Origin: JAOUEA01 sp963810945
GTDB taxonomy: Bacteria > Actinomycetota > UBA4738 > HRBIN12
Assembly (NCBI GenBank): GCA_963810945.1
Contig: CAWEPI010000004.1
Location: forward strand, 62,001-126,000
Reading direction: 5' to 3'
Length of the DNA stretch: 64,000 nt
The notes under the pieces were generated by a model. The model had not been told where the DNA came from, did not search any database, and was given only the letters and a program-made list of their open reading frames with translations. Positions 8,300-16,872 of the stretch are shown piece after piece. The position numbers and the translations under genes were made by a program. How positions within the stretch are numbered: position 1 is the first letter of the stretch; each line of letters opens with the position of its first letter.

Positions 8300-8825
8300 G
8301 CTCGGCCCGCGCGCGCGGGAGATCGCGATCGAGGCGCGCGCGCTCCTGAACGAACGCGGGCCCGAGGCGTTCACGATGCGCGCCGTCGCCGAGCGCCTCG
8401 GGATCCAGGCCCCTTCGCTCTACAAGCACTTCGCCTCGAAGGAGGCGCTCGAGGCGGCGGTGGTGACGCTGGCGCTGGAGGACTTCGCCGAGCGGTTCGA
8501 GGCCGCGGCCGCGGCGCCGAAGGCGGATCGCCTCGGCGCGCTCGCTCACGCGTACCGTGCCTACGCGCACGCGATGCCGCATGAGTACCAGCTGGTGAAC
8601 GATCGTCCGCTGCCGCGCGACCTCTTGCCCGAGGGGCTGGAGGCGCGCGCCGCCGCGCCTCTGCTCCGGGCCGTGGGGACCCTGGAACGGGCCCGCTCGG
8701 CCTGGGCCTTCGCGCACGGCATGGTCTCCCTCGAGCTGAACGGGCGCTTCCCGCCCGACGCCGACCTCGAGGCGGCCTGGGAGGACGGGATCCGGGCGCT
8801 GCGGCGCACGCCTCGGCGGACCTAG
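8286..8825 (+). CDS. TetR-family transcriptional regulator
   Basis: 179 aa. The N-terminal helix-turn-helix is clear: AFTMRAVAERLGIQAPSLYKHF (about residues 31-52), followed by the usual SKEAL. The C-terminal ligand-binding domain resembles the TetR type with a WHG-like segment (SAWAFAHGMVSLELNG). It starts at GTG 8286 inside the end of the SRPBCC gene. The two GCTAAC-N3-GTTAGC palindromes in the operon promoter make autoregulation very likely. Its TAG stop is also the first three bases of the next gene's -10 box. Confidence 0.9.
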   Translation: MPARELGPRAREIAIEARALLNERGPEAFTMRAVAERLGIQAPSLYKHFASKEALEAAVVTLALEDFAERFEAAAAAPKADRLGALAHAYRAYAHAMPHEYQLVNDRPLPRDLLPEGLEARAAAPLLRAVGTLERARSAWAFAHGMVSLELNGRFPPDADLEAAWEDGIRALRRTPRRT

Positions 8826-8828
8826 ACT
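8823..8828 (+). promoter_or_regulatory. -10 box of a leaderless promoter (TAGACT)
   Basis: TAGACT overlaps the TetR stop codon and ends eight bases before the ATG at 8837. Confidence 0.5.
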
Positions 8829-8836
8829 CACCGCTG

Positions 8837-9895
8837 ATGTTCGAGGACCTGCTGCGCACCTGGGACGGGGAGGAGGTCTGCCTCCGCTACGACGAACCCA
8901 CCGGCGCCTGGATGTTCGTCTGCGTGCACAGCACGGCCCTCGGGCCGGGGATGGGCGGCACGCGGATGAAGGTGTATCCCGCGCCCCACGATGCCCTCCG
9001 CGACGGGCTCCGCCTCGCGCAGGCCATGACCCTCAAGCAGGCCGCGGCGAACCTCCCGTTCGGCGGCGGCAAGGCCGTGCTGGCGGTGCCCGCGATCCCG
9101 GTTCCCGGCAGCGAGGCGCGTCGCGCGCTCCTCTTGCGGTACGCGGACCTCGTCGAGGCGATGGGCGGCACGTACGTCACCGCCGCCGACATGAACACCG
9201 GGCCCTTCGATCTCGATGTGATCGGGGAGCGGACCGCCCACGTGATGGGCCGCAGCCCCGAGCACGGTGGGTCGGGGGATTCGGGGCCCGGCACGGCCGT
9301 GGGTGTCTTCCACGGGATCCGCGCCGGCGTCCGCCACGTCTTCGGCGACGCCGACCTGAACGGGCGCACGGTGGTGATCCAGGGCGTCGGCTCCGTGGGT
9401 GGGCGCCTCGCGGGGCTCCTCCGGGACGCGGGCGCCACCCTGATCCTGGCCGACGTCGACGAGGCGCGGGCCGCGGGACTCGCAAGCGAGCTCGGGGCCA
9501 CCACCGTCGGGGTGGGGACCGAGATCGCCACGCCCTGCGACGTCTTCGCGCCCTGCGCGACGGGCGGCATCCTCGACGCGGAGACGATCCCCACGCTGCG
9601 GTGCCGGGTGGTGGCGGGCGCCGCCAACAACCAACTGGCCACCGACGAGGACGGCGAGCGCCTGGCGGCCGCGGGCATCCTCTACGCCCCGGACTACGTC
9701 ACGAACGCGGGGGGCGTGATCCACCTCGCGGGCTACGAGACGCTCGGGTGGGACGACGACGAGATGGCCGCGCGCCTGGCGGGCATCGGCGTCACGCTCG
9801 CGACGATCTTCGCCGAGGCGGATCGCGACGGCATCAGCACGGCCGCGGCCGCCGATCGGCTGGCGCGGCGTCGGATCGCGGGCCTTCCCCTCTGA
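8837..9895 (+). CDS. Leucine/valine/phenylalanine-type amino-acid dehydrogenase
   Basis: 352 aa, Glu/Leu/Phe/Val dehydrogenase family: NAD-dependent reversible oxidative deamination of a branched-chain or aromatic amino acid. The substrate domain has GPGMGGTRMK and the catalytic-lysine region TLKQAAANLPFGGGKA; the nucleotide domain has the GVGSVGG fingerprint (about residue 190) followed by an acidic residue in LADVDEA, consistent with NAD rather than NADP. Length fits leucine dehydrogenase. Transcription looks leaderless. Branched-chain breakdown would feed propionyl-CoA into the mutase encoded elsewhere in the window. Confidence 0.88.
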   Translation: MFEDLLRTWDGEEVCLRYDEPTGAWMFVCVHSTALGPGMGGTRMKVYPAPHDALRDGLRLAQAMTLKQAAANLPFGGGKAVLAVPAIPVPGSEARRALLLRYADLVEAMGGTYVTAADMNTGPFDLDVIGERTAHVMGRSPEHGGSGDSGPGTAVGVFHGIRAGVRHVFGDADLNGRTVVIQGVGSVGGRLAGLLRDAGATLILADVDEARAAGLASELGATTVGVGTEIATPCDVFAPCATGGILDAETIPTLRCRVVAGAANNQLATDEDGERLAAAGILYAPDYVTNAGGVIHLAGYETLGWDDDEMAARLAGIGVTLATIFAEADRDGISTAAAADRLARRRIAGLPL

Positions 9896-9986
9896 GGGAC
9901 CGGAACCACGAAGGTTGGGCCCCTCAGCGCCGTTGGGCACGCATCCATCCATGAGCCATGCCGGTCCGCCCGTCGTCGCGGAGGGG

Positions 9987-10748
9987 CTAGGTCAGCCGGG
10001 CGCAGATCGCGCGCACATCGCCATCGGCGTCCACCATGACGTCGATCCCGTCGTACCCGCGCTCCGCGAGCGATCGTCCGATCGGCTCCGCCTGGTCGCC
10101 TCCCAGCTCGAGCAGCAGTCGGCCGCCGGGTCGCAGCCACGTCGTGCTCCTGCGCACGACCTCCTCGAGGACGGCCGTGCCGTCGGGTCCGCCGTCGAGG
10201 GCGAGCCGGGGCTCGAACGCCTGGACGTCGCGGGGCAGCAGGGGGAGCGCGCCGGTGGGCACGTAGGGGACGACCGCCGTCAGGACGTCGACGCGGCGCG
10301 CGAAGGCGGACGGCAGCGGGTCGTCCAGGGAGCCCTCGAGCACCTCGACGTGGTTGCGGCGGGCGCATCGCGCCGCGTTCGGGTCGAGCTCCGTCGCGAG
10401 GACCCGTGCGGAGGGCACGGCCGCGCCTAGCACGGCCGCGATCGCGCCGGCCCCAGTGCAGAGATCGACGGCGACGCCGGAGGGGGGGAGGAGCGCCGCC
10501 GCGCGACGCGCCAACCCCTCGGTCTGCGGGCGCGGCACGTAGACGCCGTGAGCGACGAACAACCGGAGGCCGCAGAACGTCACGGCACCCGTGAGCCAGG
10601 CGAGCGGCTCGCCGTCGGTGCGGCGCGCCACGAGGTCGCGGAGTCGGTCGGGATCGCCGGAGGCGGCCTCGATGAGGGCGTCGGCCTCCTCGGCGGCGGC
10701 GACGCAGCCCGCCTCCGCGAGCGTCCGCGTCACCGCGTCCCGATCCAC
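9987..10748 (-). CDS. PrmC/HemK-related N5-glutamine methyltransferase-like protein
   Basis: 253 aa. The SAM motif VDLCTGAGAIAAVLG and the layout TGAVTFCGLRLFVAHGVYVPRPQTE match the release-factor glutamine methyltransferase family. However the substrate-binding NPPY motif of PrmC is replaced by VVPYVPTGAL, the hallmark of a PrmC-related subfamily of unknown substrate, so it is probably not the release-factor enzyme. The start is uncertain: GTG 10748 follows the permease stop closely and has no clear Shine-Dalgarno sequence. It is the last gene of the ABC transporter operon. Confidence 0.8.
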   Translation of the reverse strand: MDRDAVTRTLAEAGCVAAAEEADALIEAASGDPDRLRDLVARRTDGEPLAWLTGAVTFCGLRLFVAHGVYVPRPQTEGLARRAAALLPPSGVAVDLCTGAGAIAAVLGAAVPSARVLATELDPNAARCARRNHVEVLEGSLDDPLPSAFARRVDVLTAVVPYVPTGALPLLPRDVQAFEPRLALDGGPDGTAVLEEVVRRSTTWLRPGGRLLLELGGDQAEPIGRSLAERGYDGIDVMVDADGDVRAICARLT

Positions 10749-10756
10749 GCTCGCGA

Positions 10757-11587
10757 TCAGGAGAGCACGCGGTTGCTGAACCCGCGGATCCCGACCCACG
10801 TGAGGCCGCCGCAGAACAGGATGAGCCCGCCGTAGATGCCCCACAGCGGCATGTGCGGGATCCAGGGCGTGAGGCTCACGCGCATCCCCTCGCTCATGTA
10901 CACCAGCGGGTTCAGCAGGACGAGCGCCTTCAGCCACGGGATCGGGGTCAGCGAGGCCCACGGGTAGTAGGTGGCCCCCAGGAACGTCATGGGGATCACC
11001 ACGATGCCGAAGATCAGCGGCACCTGACGCGGGTTCACACGCGTCCCGATCACCAGGCCGAGCGCCGCGCCCGTGAGCGCCGAGAGCGGCAGCAGCGTGA
11101 GGAGGCGCCACCAGATGACGTCGAGGTGGACGGGCGTGACCGGGATCACGACGGCGAGGGGGAAGACGACGGCCGCCGCGATCAATCCCTGGAGGGCACC
11201 GGCCAGGAGCTTCTGCGCGGCCACGCCGGCCACGGGGAGCGGAGCCATCACGCGATCCTCGATCTCGCGGCTCACCCCGAACTCCTGCACCAACGGGAGC
11301 GCCACCGCCTGGATCCCCTGGAAGATGCACGCGATCGCCACGACGCCGGGCACGAGCAGGCTCGAGAACTGGGCCTCGCCGGCGGCTCCACCCACGCCCT
11401 GGCCGATCTTGGGGAAGACGTAGGTGAACACGAACACGAAGAGCAGCGGCTGCATGATCGTGCGGATCACGAACTCGAGGAGGTTCTTGCGCAGCACGCG
11501 GAGGTCGCGCAGCAGGAGCGAGCCGAAGGCGCGCATCGGCGTGGTGCGCGGACGATCGACGTGGGCGAGGGTGCGGCCGGGGTTCAC
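10757..11587 (-). CDS. ABC-2 type transporter permease
   Basis: 276 aa integral membrane subunit of an exporter. About six transmembrane helices are visible: LLEFVIRTIMQPLLFVFVF; the segment around VVAIACIFQGIQAVALP; QGLIAAAVVFPLAVVIPV; LLPLSALTGAALGLVIG; IFGIVVIPMTFLGATYY; and LWGIYGGLILFCGGLTW. The GTG start at 11587 overlaps the ATPase stop by four bases, so the two are made together. The topology is that of the DrrB/NodJ-like family that exports drugs or polysaccharides; the substrate is unknown. Confidence 0.88.
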   Translation of the reverse strand: MNPGRTLAHVDRPRTTPMRAFGSLLLRDLRVLRKNLLEFVIRTIMQPLLFVFVFTYVFPKIGQGVGGAAGEAQFSSLLVPGVVAIACIFQGIQAVALPLVQEFGVSREIEDRVMAPLPVAGVAAQKLLAGALQGLIAAAVVFPLAVVIPVTPVHLDVIWWRLLTLLPLSALTGAALGLVIGTRVNPRQVPLIFGIVVIPMTFLGATYYPWASLTPIPWLKALVLLNPLVYMSEGMRVSLTPWIPHMPLWGIYGGLILFCGGLTWVGIRGFSNRVLS

Positions 11588-12558
11588 TCGCGCAGATCCT
11601 TCCCGGTGAGGTTGATGAAGACCGTCTCGAGCGTGGGCTCCTCGATCGAGACGTCGTGCACGGTGAAGCCGCCCGCCTCGGCCGCGCCGATCACGCGCGG
11701 GAGGAGCCCGTGGGCCCCGCGCGCGGTCACGATCACCGTCTCGCCGACGACGGTCGTGCCCGTGACCTCGTCGAGGTCGTGGAGGTGCGCGGCCAGGCGG
11801 TCCGGCTCGCCGCCCGCCTGGATCTTGACCACCACGTCGCCGCCCACCGTGCGCTTGAGGGCCGCGGGCGTGTCGAGCGCCAGCAGCTTCCCGTGGTCGA
11901 TCACCGCGAGGCGCTGGCAGAGTTGGTCGGCCTCCTCCATGTAGTGCGTGGTGAGCACCACCGTCTGGCCGTCGGCGTGGATCTGACCCAGGATCTCCCA
12001 GAGCGCGATGCGGCTCTGCGGGTCCAGGCCGGAGGTCGGCTCGTCCAGGAAGAGGATCCGTGGGCGATGCACGATGCTGCGCGCCACCATCAGCCGCTGC
12101 GCCATGCCGCCGGACAGCGTCTGGACGTCGGCCGTGGCTCGATCGGCGAGCCGGAAGACGTCGAGCAGGTCGTCGGCCGCGCGCCGTGCCGTGCGCGGAC
12201 CCATCCCGAAGTAGCGGCCGTGGAAATAGAGGTTCTCCCACACGGTGAGGCTGCGGTCGAGGGTGTTGGACTGGGAGACCACGCCGATGATGCCCTTGGC
12301 TTCGGAGGGGTGCGCCACGACGTCGACGCCGGCCAGGGTCGCCGTGCCCGAGGTGGGGATCACGCGGGTGGTGAGCATCCCTACCGTGGTGGTCTTCCCC
12401 GCGCCGTTCGGCCCCAGGAGCCCGAATACCTCGCCCTCGGTCACCTCGAGGTCGAGGTCGTCGACCGCCTTCACGCCGGTCGGGTAGACCTTGGTGAGCG
12501 CCCGCGTGCGGATCACCACGCCGTCGTCGCCTGTGCGTGCTTCGATCGCCGTGCTCAT
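11584..12558 (-). CDS. ABC transporter ATP-binding protein (DrrA-like)
   Basis: 324 aa. Walker A GPNGAGKTT (about residue 52), Q-loop VVSQSNT, signature LSGGMAQR, Walker B ILFLDEPTSGLDP and the switch His in LTTHYMEEAD are all intact. A C-terminal extension of roughly 80 residues, ending TLETVFINLTGKDLRE, is typical of DrrA-type exporter ATPases. Its ATG overlaps the stop of the small membrane protein gene upstream (ATGA) and its stop overlaps the permease start, giving a tight three-gene unit. Confidence 0.93.
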   Translation of the reverse strand: MSTAIEARTGDDGVVIRTRALTKVYPTGVKAVDDLDLEVTEGEVFGLLGPNGAGKTTTVGMLTTRVIPTSGTATLAGVDVVAHPSEAKGIIGVVSQSNTLDRSLTVWENLYFHGRYFGMGPRTARRAADDLLDVFRLADRATADVQTLSGGMAQRLMVARSIVHRPRILFLDEPTSGLDPQSRIALWEILGQIHADGQTVVLTTHYMEEADQLCQRLAVIDHGKLLALDTPAALKRTVGGDVVVKIQAGGEPDRLAAHLHDLDEVTGTTVVGETVIVTARGAHGLLPRVIGAAEAGGFTVHDVSIEEPTLETVFINLTGKDLRE

Positions 12559-12953
12559 ACGAAGGGTCGCTCCTGGCCGGCGTAACCGATGCCCGTGAGC
12601 AGGCCGGCGGCGAACGCCCCGTTCACCGCGCCCAGCAGCCACCAGGCGCCGGCGGGCTCACCGGGGGGCAGGCCGAACATCGCGTGGAGGAGGCAGATCG
12701 TCGCGGTCCCCGCCTCCAGCACCGCGAAGGCCCAGCTCCACCACCAGACCTCCTCGAGTCGCTGCTGGACGAGCACCATGAGCAGGGCGAGCACCAGGCT
12801 CATCACCCCCGCGATCCGGAGCCAGGCGACGTCGCCGAGCGCAGGCTGACGCAGGAGCGACTCGAGGGTCCATCCGGGCGCCAGCAGGAGCGACACGCCG
12901 GTCGCCGCCCAGAGGGCGGCCTGCACCTTCAGGAGACGTTGCAGAAGCTTCAC
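12555..12953 (-). CDS. Small integral membrane protein of the ABC operon
   Basis: 132 aa with about four hydrophobic segments (around residues 10-27, 45-64, 70-90 and 105-125) and several Trp (EVWWWSWAF). GTG 12953 is the first usable start. I recognise no family with confidence. The 4-bp ATGA overlap with the ATPase gene implies that it works with or is regulated like the exporter, perhaps as an accessory subunit. Confidence 0.65.
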   Translation of the reverse strand: MKLLQRLLKVQAALWAATGVSLLLAPGWTLESLLRQPALGDVAWLRIAGVMSLVLALLMVLVQQRLEEVWWWSWAFAVLEAGTATICLLHAMFGLPPGEPAGAWWLLGAVNGAFAAGLLTGIGYAGQERPFV

Positions 12954-13092
12954 GGACGACCATCTTCCCAGCTTGGTCGGGGTTCGGACGGGGTTGGTAG
13001 GATACGCGCACCGCGGAAGCACCCCCTCGCGGCAGCACGCGTGGCCCCCGCATCCGACGGCAAGCACCTCGTTCTCCGGAAGGACCTCAGGC

Positions 13093-14490
13093 ATGCAGCA
13101 AGGACCCAGGGTGGCCGTGATCGGGATCGACTGCGGCGCGCCGCAGCTCCTGTTCCACGACCTGGCCGACGAAGTCCCCAACCTCCGCAAGATCTTCGCC
13201 AACGGGATGTACGGCGAGCTCGCCAGCATCACGCCCCCCATCACGGTCCCCGCGTGGGCGTGCGCCATGACCGGCAAGACGCCGGGGCAGCTCGGGATCT
13301 ACGGCTTCCGCAACCGCAAGGACACGACCTACGACGGCCTCACCGTCGCGACCTCGCTGTCCGTGAAGGAGCCCACCGTCTGGGACAAGCTCGGCGAGGC
13401 GGGCAAGCGCTCGCTGTTGATCGGCGTGCCGCCGGGCTTCCCGCCGCCCAAGGAGTTCCCGGGCTGGCGCGTGGCCTGCTTCCTCACGCCGCCGAGCGCG
13501 GAGCGCTACGCGTTCCCCGCCGAGCTCGAGACGGAGATCGAGGAGGAGCTGGGCGAGAACGAGTACATCTTCGACATCCCCAACTTCCGCCAGCAGGGCC
13601 CGGACTTCGTGATGGACCAGATCTTCAAGATGACCGAGCGGCGCTTCCAGGTCGCGCGTCGCCTCGTGAAGACCAAGCCCTGGGACTACTTCATGATGGT
13701 CGAGATGGGCCTCGACCGGCTCCACCACTGCTTCTGGCAGTACTACGACCCGACGCACCCCCTCTACCAGCCGGGCAACAGATACGAGACGGCGTTCCAC
13801 GACTACTACCGCTTCCTCGACACGCAGGTGGGATCGCTGCTCGAGGTCCTGCCCGAGGACGTCGTCACGATCGCGATGAGCGACCACGGCGCGCGTCCCA
13901 TGATGGGCGGCCTCTGCTTCAACGACTGGCTCATGGACGAGGGCTACCTCGTGATGAAGGAGCCCCTCAAGGAGGTCACACCGATCGCGCAGGCGCCGAT
14001 CGACTGGAGCCGCACGACGGCGTGGGGAGACGGCGGCTACTACGGCCGGCTCTTCCTGAACATCAAGGGCCGCGAACCGGGCGGCATCGTGGAGCCCGCC
14101 GAGTACGAAACGATCCGCAACGAGATGATCGCGAAGCTCGAAGCGCTGCCGGGGCCGGACGGCCGACCGATGGGCACGAAGGTGCACAAGCCACAGGACG
14201 TCTACCCGGAGGTCCGCGGCGTCGCCCCCGACCTCATCGTCTACTTCGGCGACCTCGACTGGCGCTCGGTGGGGGCCGTCGGCAACGAGAGCATCTACAC
14301 CTACGAGAACGACACGGGCACCGACGGCGCCAACCACGACCGGTGGGCGTTCTTCTCCATGATGAACCTGCCCGGTCAGCCGATGGGCAAGGTCGACGGC
14401 ATGAGCCTCGTCGACGTCGGCCCGTCCATCCTGTCCCTCTACGACATCGAGGCGCCCGCGGGCGCCGTCGGAAGGAGCTTCCTGCAGTGA
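13093..14490 (+). CDS. Alkaline-phosphatase superfamily phosphodiesterase / nucleotide pyrophosphatase
   Basis: 465 aa. The N-terminus VAVIGIDCGAPQLLF carries the first metal ligand (Asp) and the TPPITVPAWACAMTGK segment carries the nucleophilic Thr/Ser region of type I phosphodiesterases. HCFWQYYD contributes a metal-site His; MSDHGARPM supplies Asp-His ligands; the C-terminal NHDRWAFF supplies a further His. No signal peptide, so it is probably cytoplasmic. A GGAAGGA ribosome-binding site precedes ATG 13093. Its stop overlaps the start of the APS kinase gene by four bases, so the substrate may be a sulfo- or adenylyl-nucleotide; that link is inference. Confidence 0.82.
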   Translation: MQQGPRVAVIGIDCGAPQLLFHDLADEVPNLRKIFANGMYGELASITPPITVPAWACAMTGKTPGQLGIYGFRNRKDTTYDGLTVATSLSVKEPTVWDKLGEAGKRSLLIGVPPGFPPPKEFPGWRVACFLTPPSAERYAFPAELETEIEEELGENEYIFDIPNFRQQGPDFVMDQIFKMTERRFQVARRLVKTKPWDYFMMVEMGLDRLHHCFWQYYDPTHPLYQPGNRYETAFHDYYRFLDTQVGSLLEVLPEDVVTIAMSDHGARPMMGGLCFNDWLMDEGYLVMKEPLKEVTPIAQAPIDWSRTTAWGDGGYYGRLFLNIKGREPGGIVEPAEYETIRNEMIAKLEALPGPDGRPMGTKVHKPQDVYPEVRGVAPDLIVYFGDLDWRSVGAVGNESIYTYENDTGTDGANHDRWAFFSMMNLPGQPMGKVDGMSLVDVGPSILSLYDIEAPAGAVGRSFLQ

Positions 14491-15113
14491 GCGATCAGAA
14501 GGGCTTCACCGTCTGGTTCACGGGCCTCTCGGGCGCCGGCAAGTCCACCATCGCGGAGATGCTGTACCACGAGTTCCAGGACCGCGGACTGAAGACCGAG
14601 ATCCTCGACGGTGACGAGGTGCGCAAGAACCTCTCCAAGGGCCTCGGCTTCTCCAAGGAGGACCGCGACACGAACATCATGCGGATCGGCTTCGTGGCCA
14701 ACCTGCTCACGCGCAACGGCGTGGCCACGATCTGCTGCCCGATCTCGCCCTACAAGGAGACCCGCGACGCCTGCCGCGCGCTGATCGGGGAGTTCGTGGA
14801 GGTCTACGTCTACGCCACGGTCGAGGAGATCGCGAGCCACCGCGATCCCAAGGGTCTCTACAAGAAGGCCCTCGCCGGGGAGATCACCGGGTTCACCGGC
14901 GTGGACGACCCGTACGAGGCCCCGGAGCATCCCGAGCTCGTGGTGGACACCGAGGCCCAGACGCCGGAGGAGTCGCTCCAGTCCGTGCTCGACCGCCTGA
15001 CGGAGCTCGGCTACCTCGAGGAGGCCTCGATCCACGTGAGCGGCGACCGGGTGCACTCGGGCCTCACGGATCTGCGCGTCGCCGAGACGGGGCACGTGAT
15101 CAAGGAGCACTGA
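14487..15113 (+). CDS. cysC: Adenylylsulfate (APS) kinase
   Basis: 208 aa. Phosphorylates APS to PAPS, the sulfuryl donor. Walker A is GLSGAGKST (residues 13-21); DGDEVRKNLSKGLGFS is the conserved APS-binding stretch and ISPYKETRDACR follows the lid, as in bacterial CysC; DPKGLYKKA.AGEI.GFTG also matches. About 25 residues longer than E. coli CysC, with an extra C-terminal tail. GTG 14487 overlaps the phosphodiesterase stop. A SulP-type transporter follows, so sulfate uptake and activation appear linked here. Confidence 0.93.
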   Translation: MSDQKGFTVWFTGLSGAGKSTIAEMLYHEFQDRGLKTEILDGDEVRKNLSKGLGFSKEDRDTNIMRIGFVANLLTRNGVATICCPISPYKETRDACRALIGEFVEVYVYATVEEIASHRDPKGLYKKALAGEITGFTGVDDPYEAPEHPELVVDTEAQTPEESLQSVLDRLTELGYLEEASIHVSGDRVHSGLTDLRVAETGHVIKEH

Positions 15114-15147
15114 CGCCTGCGGACGCGGCGTGCGCCATGATGGCGCC

Positions 15148-16857
15148 GTGTCCACCGCACCCCACGACGGCGCGACTGAGGGCGCCCTCATCCGCTGGCT
15201 CCCGGGTATCCGGCTGCTGCGCACCTACGACCGGAGCTGGCTCCGCGCGGACTCACTCGTGTCCTTGACCGTCTGGGCCCTGGTGATCCCGCAGGGCCTC
15301 GCCTACGCGCAGCTCGCGGGCATGCCGGCGGTCACCGGCCTGTACGTGGGCATGCTCGCGATGATCGGCTACGGCCTCTTCGGGACGAGCCGCTACCTGA
15401 GCATGGGCCCCGAATCCTCCACGGCCATCATGGTGGCGTCCTCCCTCGCGCCGCTTGCCGCCGTCGGCTCCGCCCGGTACTTCGCGCTCGCCTCCACGCT
15501 GGCGCTCCTCGTCGGCGCGGTCTTCATCGCGGGTTCGTTGCTGCGCCTCGGTGCGCTCACGCGGCTGCTCTCGTTCCCGATCCTCACCGGCTACCTCGCG
15601 GGGTCCGCGATCGTGATGTCGCTCAACCAGCTGTCGCGCGTGTTCGGGTTCGACGTCGACAGGTCGCTCTATCCGCACGTGATCGGTGGCATCGTGGCCA
15701 ACATCGATCAGACGAACGTCTGGGCGCTGGGTATGGCGCTGGGCACGATGGCCGTGATGCTGCTCGTGCGCCTGATATCGGACCGCTTGCCCGCGGGGTT
15801 CATCGCCCTCGCGCTCGCGACGATCGTGACGTCGGCAGCGGGCCTCGACCAGAAGCTGCTGGTGCTGGGCAGCATCCCCCGTGGGCTCCCGAGCTTCGCG
15901 CTCCCGGACCTGCGGATACGCACGATGCTCCAGCTCCTGCTTCCGGCGGCGAGCGTCGCGCTCCTCGCCTTCTGCTCGAGCATGCTCACCGCCCAGTCGC
16001 TCGCGGCGCGCGACGGCGAGGACATCGACGCGAACCGGGACTTCATCGGGCTCGCTGCGGGCAACGTCGCCGTGGCGTTCTTCGGGGGGTTCCCGGCGAA
16101 CGGGAGCGACTCCAGGAGCTTCACGGCGGCGAAGGGTGGAGGACGATCGCAGCTCGTGAGCTTCCTCACCGCCGCGATGGTCGGGCTCACGTTGCTGTTC
16201 CTCACGCCCGCGTTCCGAGAGGTCCCCCACGCAGCGCTCGGAGGCGTCGTCCTCGTGACGGCTGCGGGGCTGTTCAACGTCAAGGCCATGCGGCGGCTCT
16301 GGCGGGTGCGCCGGACGGACTTCATCCTGATGACCGTGACCTTCGGGGGCGTGATCGTGTTCGGTGTGCTCGCGGGGGTCCTCGTCGGGGTCCTCGCGTC
16401 GCTGGTGGAGATGGTGCGACGCACGATCCAGCCGAAGACCGCCGTGCTCGGCATGGTGGCGGGCACGCCCACCTGGCGGGACGTCAAGCACGAGGGAGGC
16501 GAGACGGTGCCGGGGATCGTCGTCTACCGCTTCGACGCGCCGCTCTTCTTCGGCAACGCCGACGTGCTGCGCCATGAGATCCGCGAGTTGGTGGCCGCCG
16601 AGGATCCCCCCCCGCGCGAGGTCGTGATCAACGCCGAGGCCATCACGGATCTCGACACGACGGGGGTGGATGTGCTCGACCGACTCCGGGAGGACCTGGA
16701 GGCGACCGGCACGCGCCTCGCGTTCGCGCGTATCCGCAATCCCGTCCTCCGCATGATGGAGCGGACGGGATTCGCCGACCGCCTCGGCGAGGACAACATC
16801 TTCCTCACGGTGGACGCAGCGGTGACGGAGCTCTCCGGCCGTCTCCCGGAGGCCTAG
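15148..16857 (+). CDS. SulP-family anion (sulfate) transporter with STAS domain
   Basis: 569 aa from GTG 15148 (575 if GTG 15130 is used). Ten or more transmembrane helices run from about residue 30 to 420, with the SulP signature region VIPQGLAYAQLAGMPAVTGLY. The C-terminal STAS domain (about 450-560) has VVINAEAITDLDTTGVD, including the Thr that aligns with the phosphorylatable Ser of anti-sigma antagonists. The neighbouring APS kinase favours sulfate as substrate, although SulP proteins also carry bicarbonate and other anions. Confidence 0.9.
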   Translation: MSTAPHDGATEGALIRWLPGIRLLRTYDRSWLRADSLVSLTVWALVIPQGLAYAQLAGMPAVTGLYVGMLAMIGYGLFGTSRYLSMGPESSTAIMVASSLAPLAAVGSARYFALASTLALLVGAVFIAGSLLRLGALTRLLSFPILTGYLAGSAIVMSLNQLSRVFGFDVDRSLYPHVIGGIVANIDQTNVWALGMALGTMAVMLLVRLISDRLPAGFIALALATIVTSAAGLDQKLLVLGSIPRGLPSFALPDLRIRTMLQLLLPAASVALLAFCSSMLTAQSLAARDGEDIDANRDFIGLAAGNVAVAFFGGFPANGSDSRSFTAAKGGGRSQLVSFLTAAMVGLTLLFLTPAFREVPHAALGGVVLVTAAGLFNVKAMRRLWRVRRTDFILMTVTFGGVIVFGVLAGVLVGVLASLVEMVRRTIQPKTAVLGMVAGTPTWRDVKHEGGETVPGIVVYRFDAPLFFGNADVLRHEIRELVAAEDPPPREVVINAEAITDLDTTGVDVLDRLREDLEATGTRLAFARIRNPVLRMMERTGFADRLGEDNIFLTVDAAVTELSGRLPEA

Positions 16858-16872
16858 CCTCGCACGCTCGGC

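Noticed and set aside
5951..8374. Long antisense open frame (807 codons, minus strand) across groEL
   Set aside because: It is the shadow of groEL and flanking genes: GC-rich third positions remove stops from the opposite strand. The translation is Asp/Leu/His/Arg-rich with no domain.
12537..14486. Upstream extension of the cysC frame through the phosphodiesterase gene
   Set aside because: The extension is out-of-frame noise; the kinase starts at GTG 14487 with MSDQKGFTVWFTG, and no fusion is supported.
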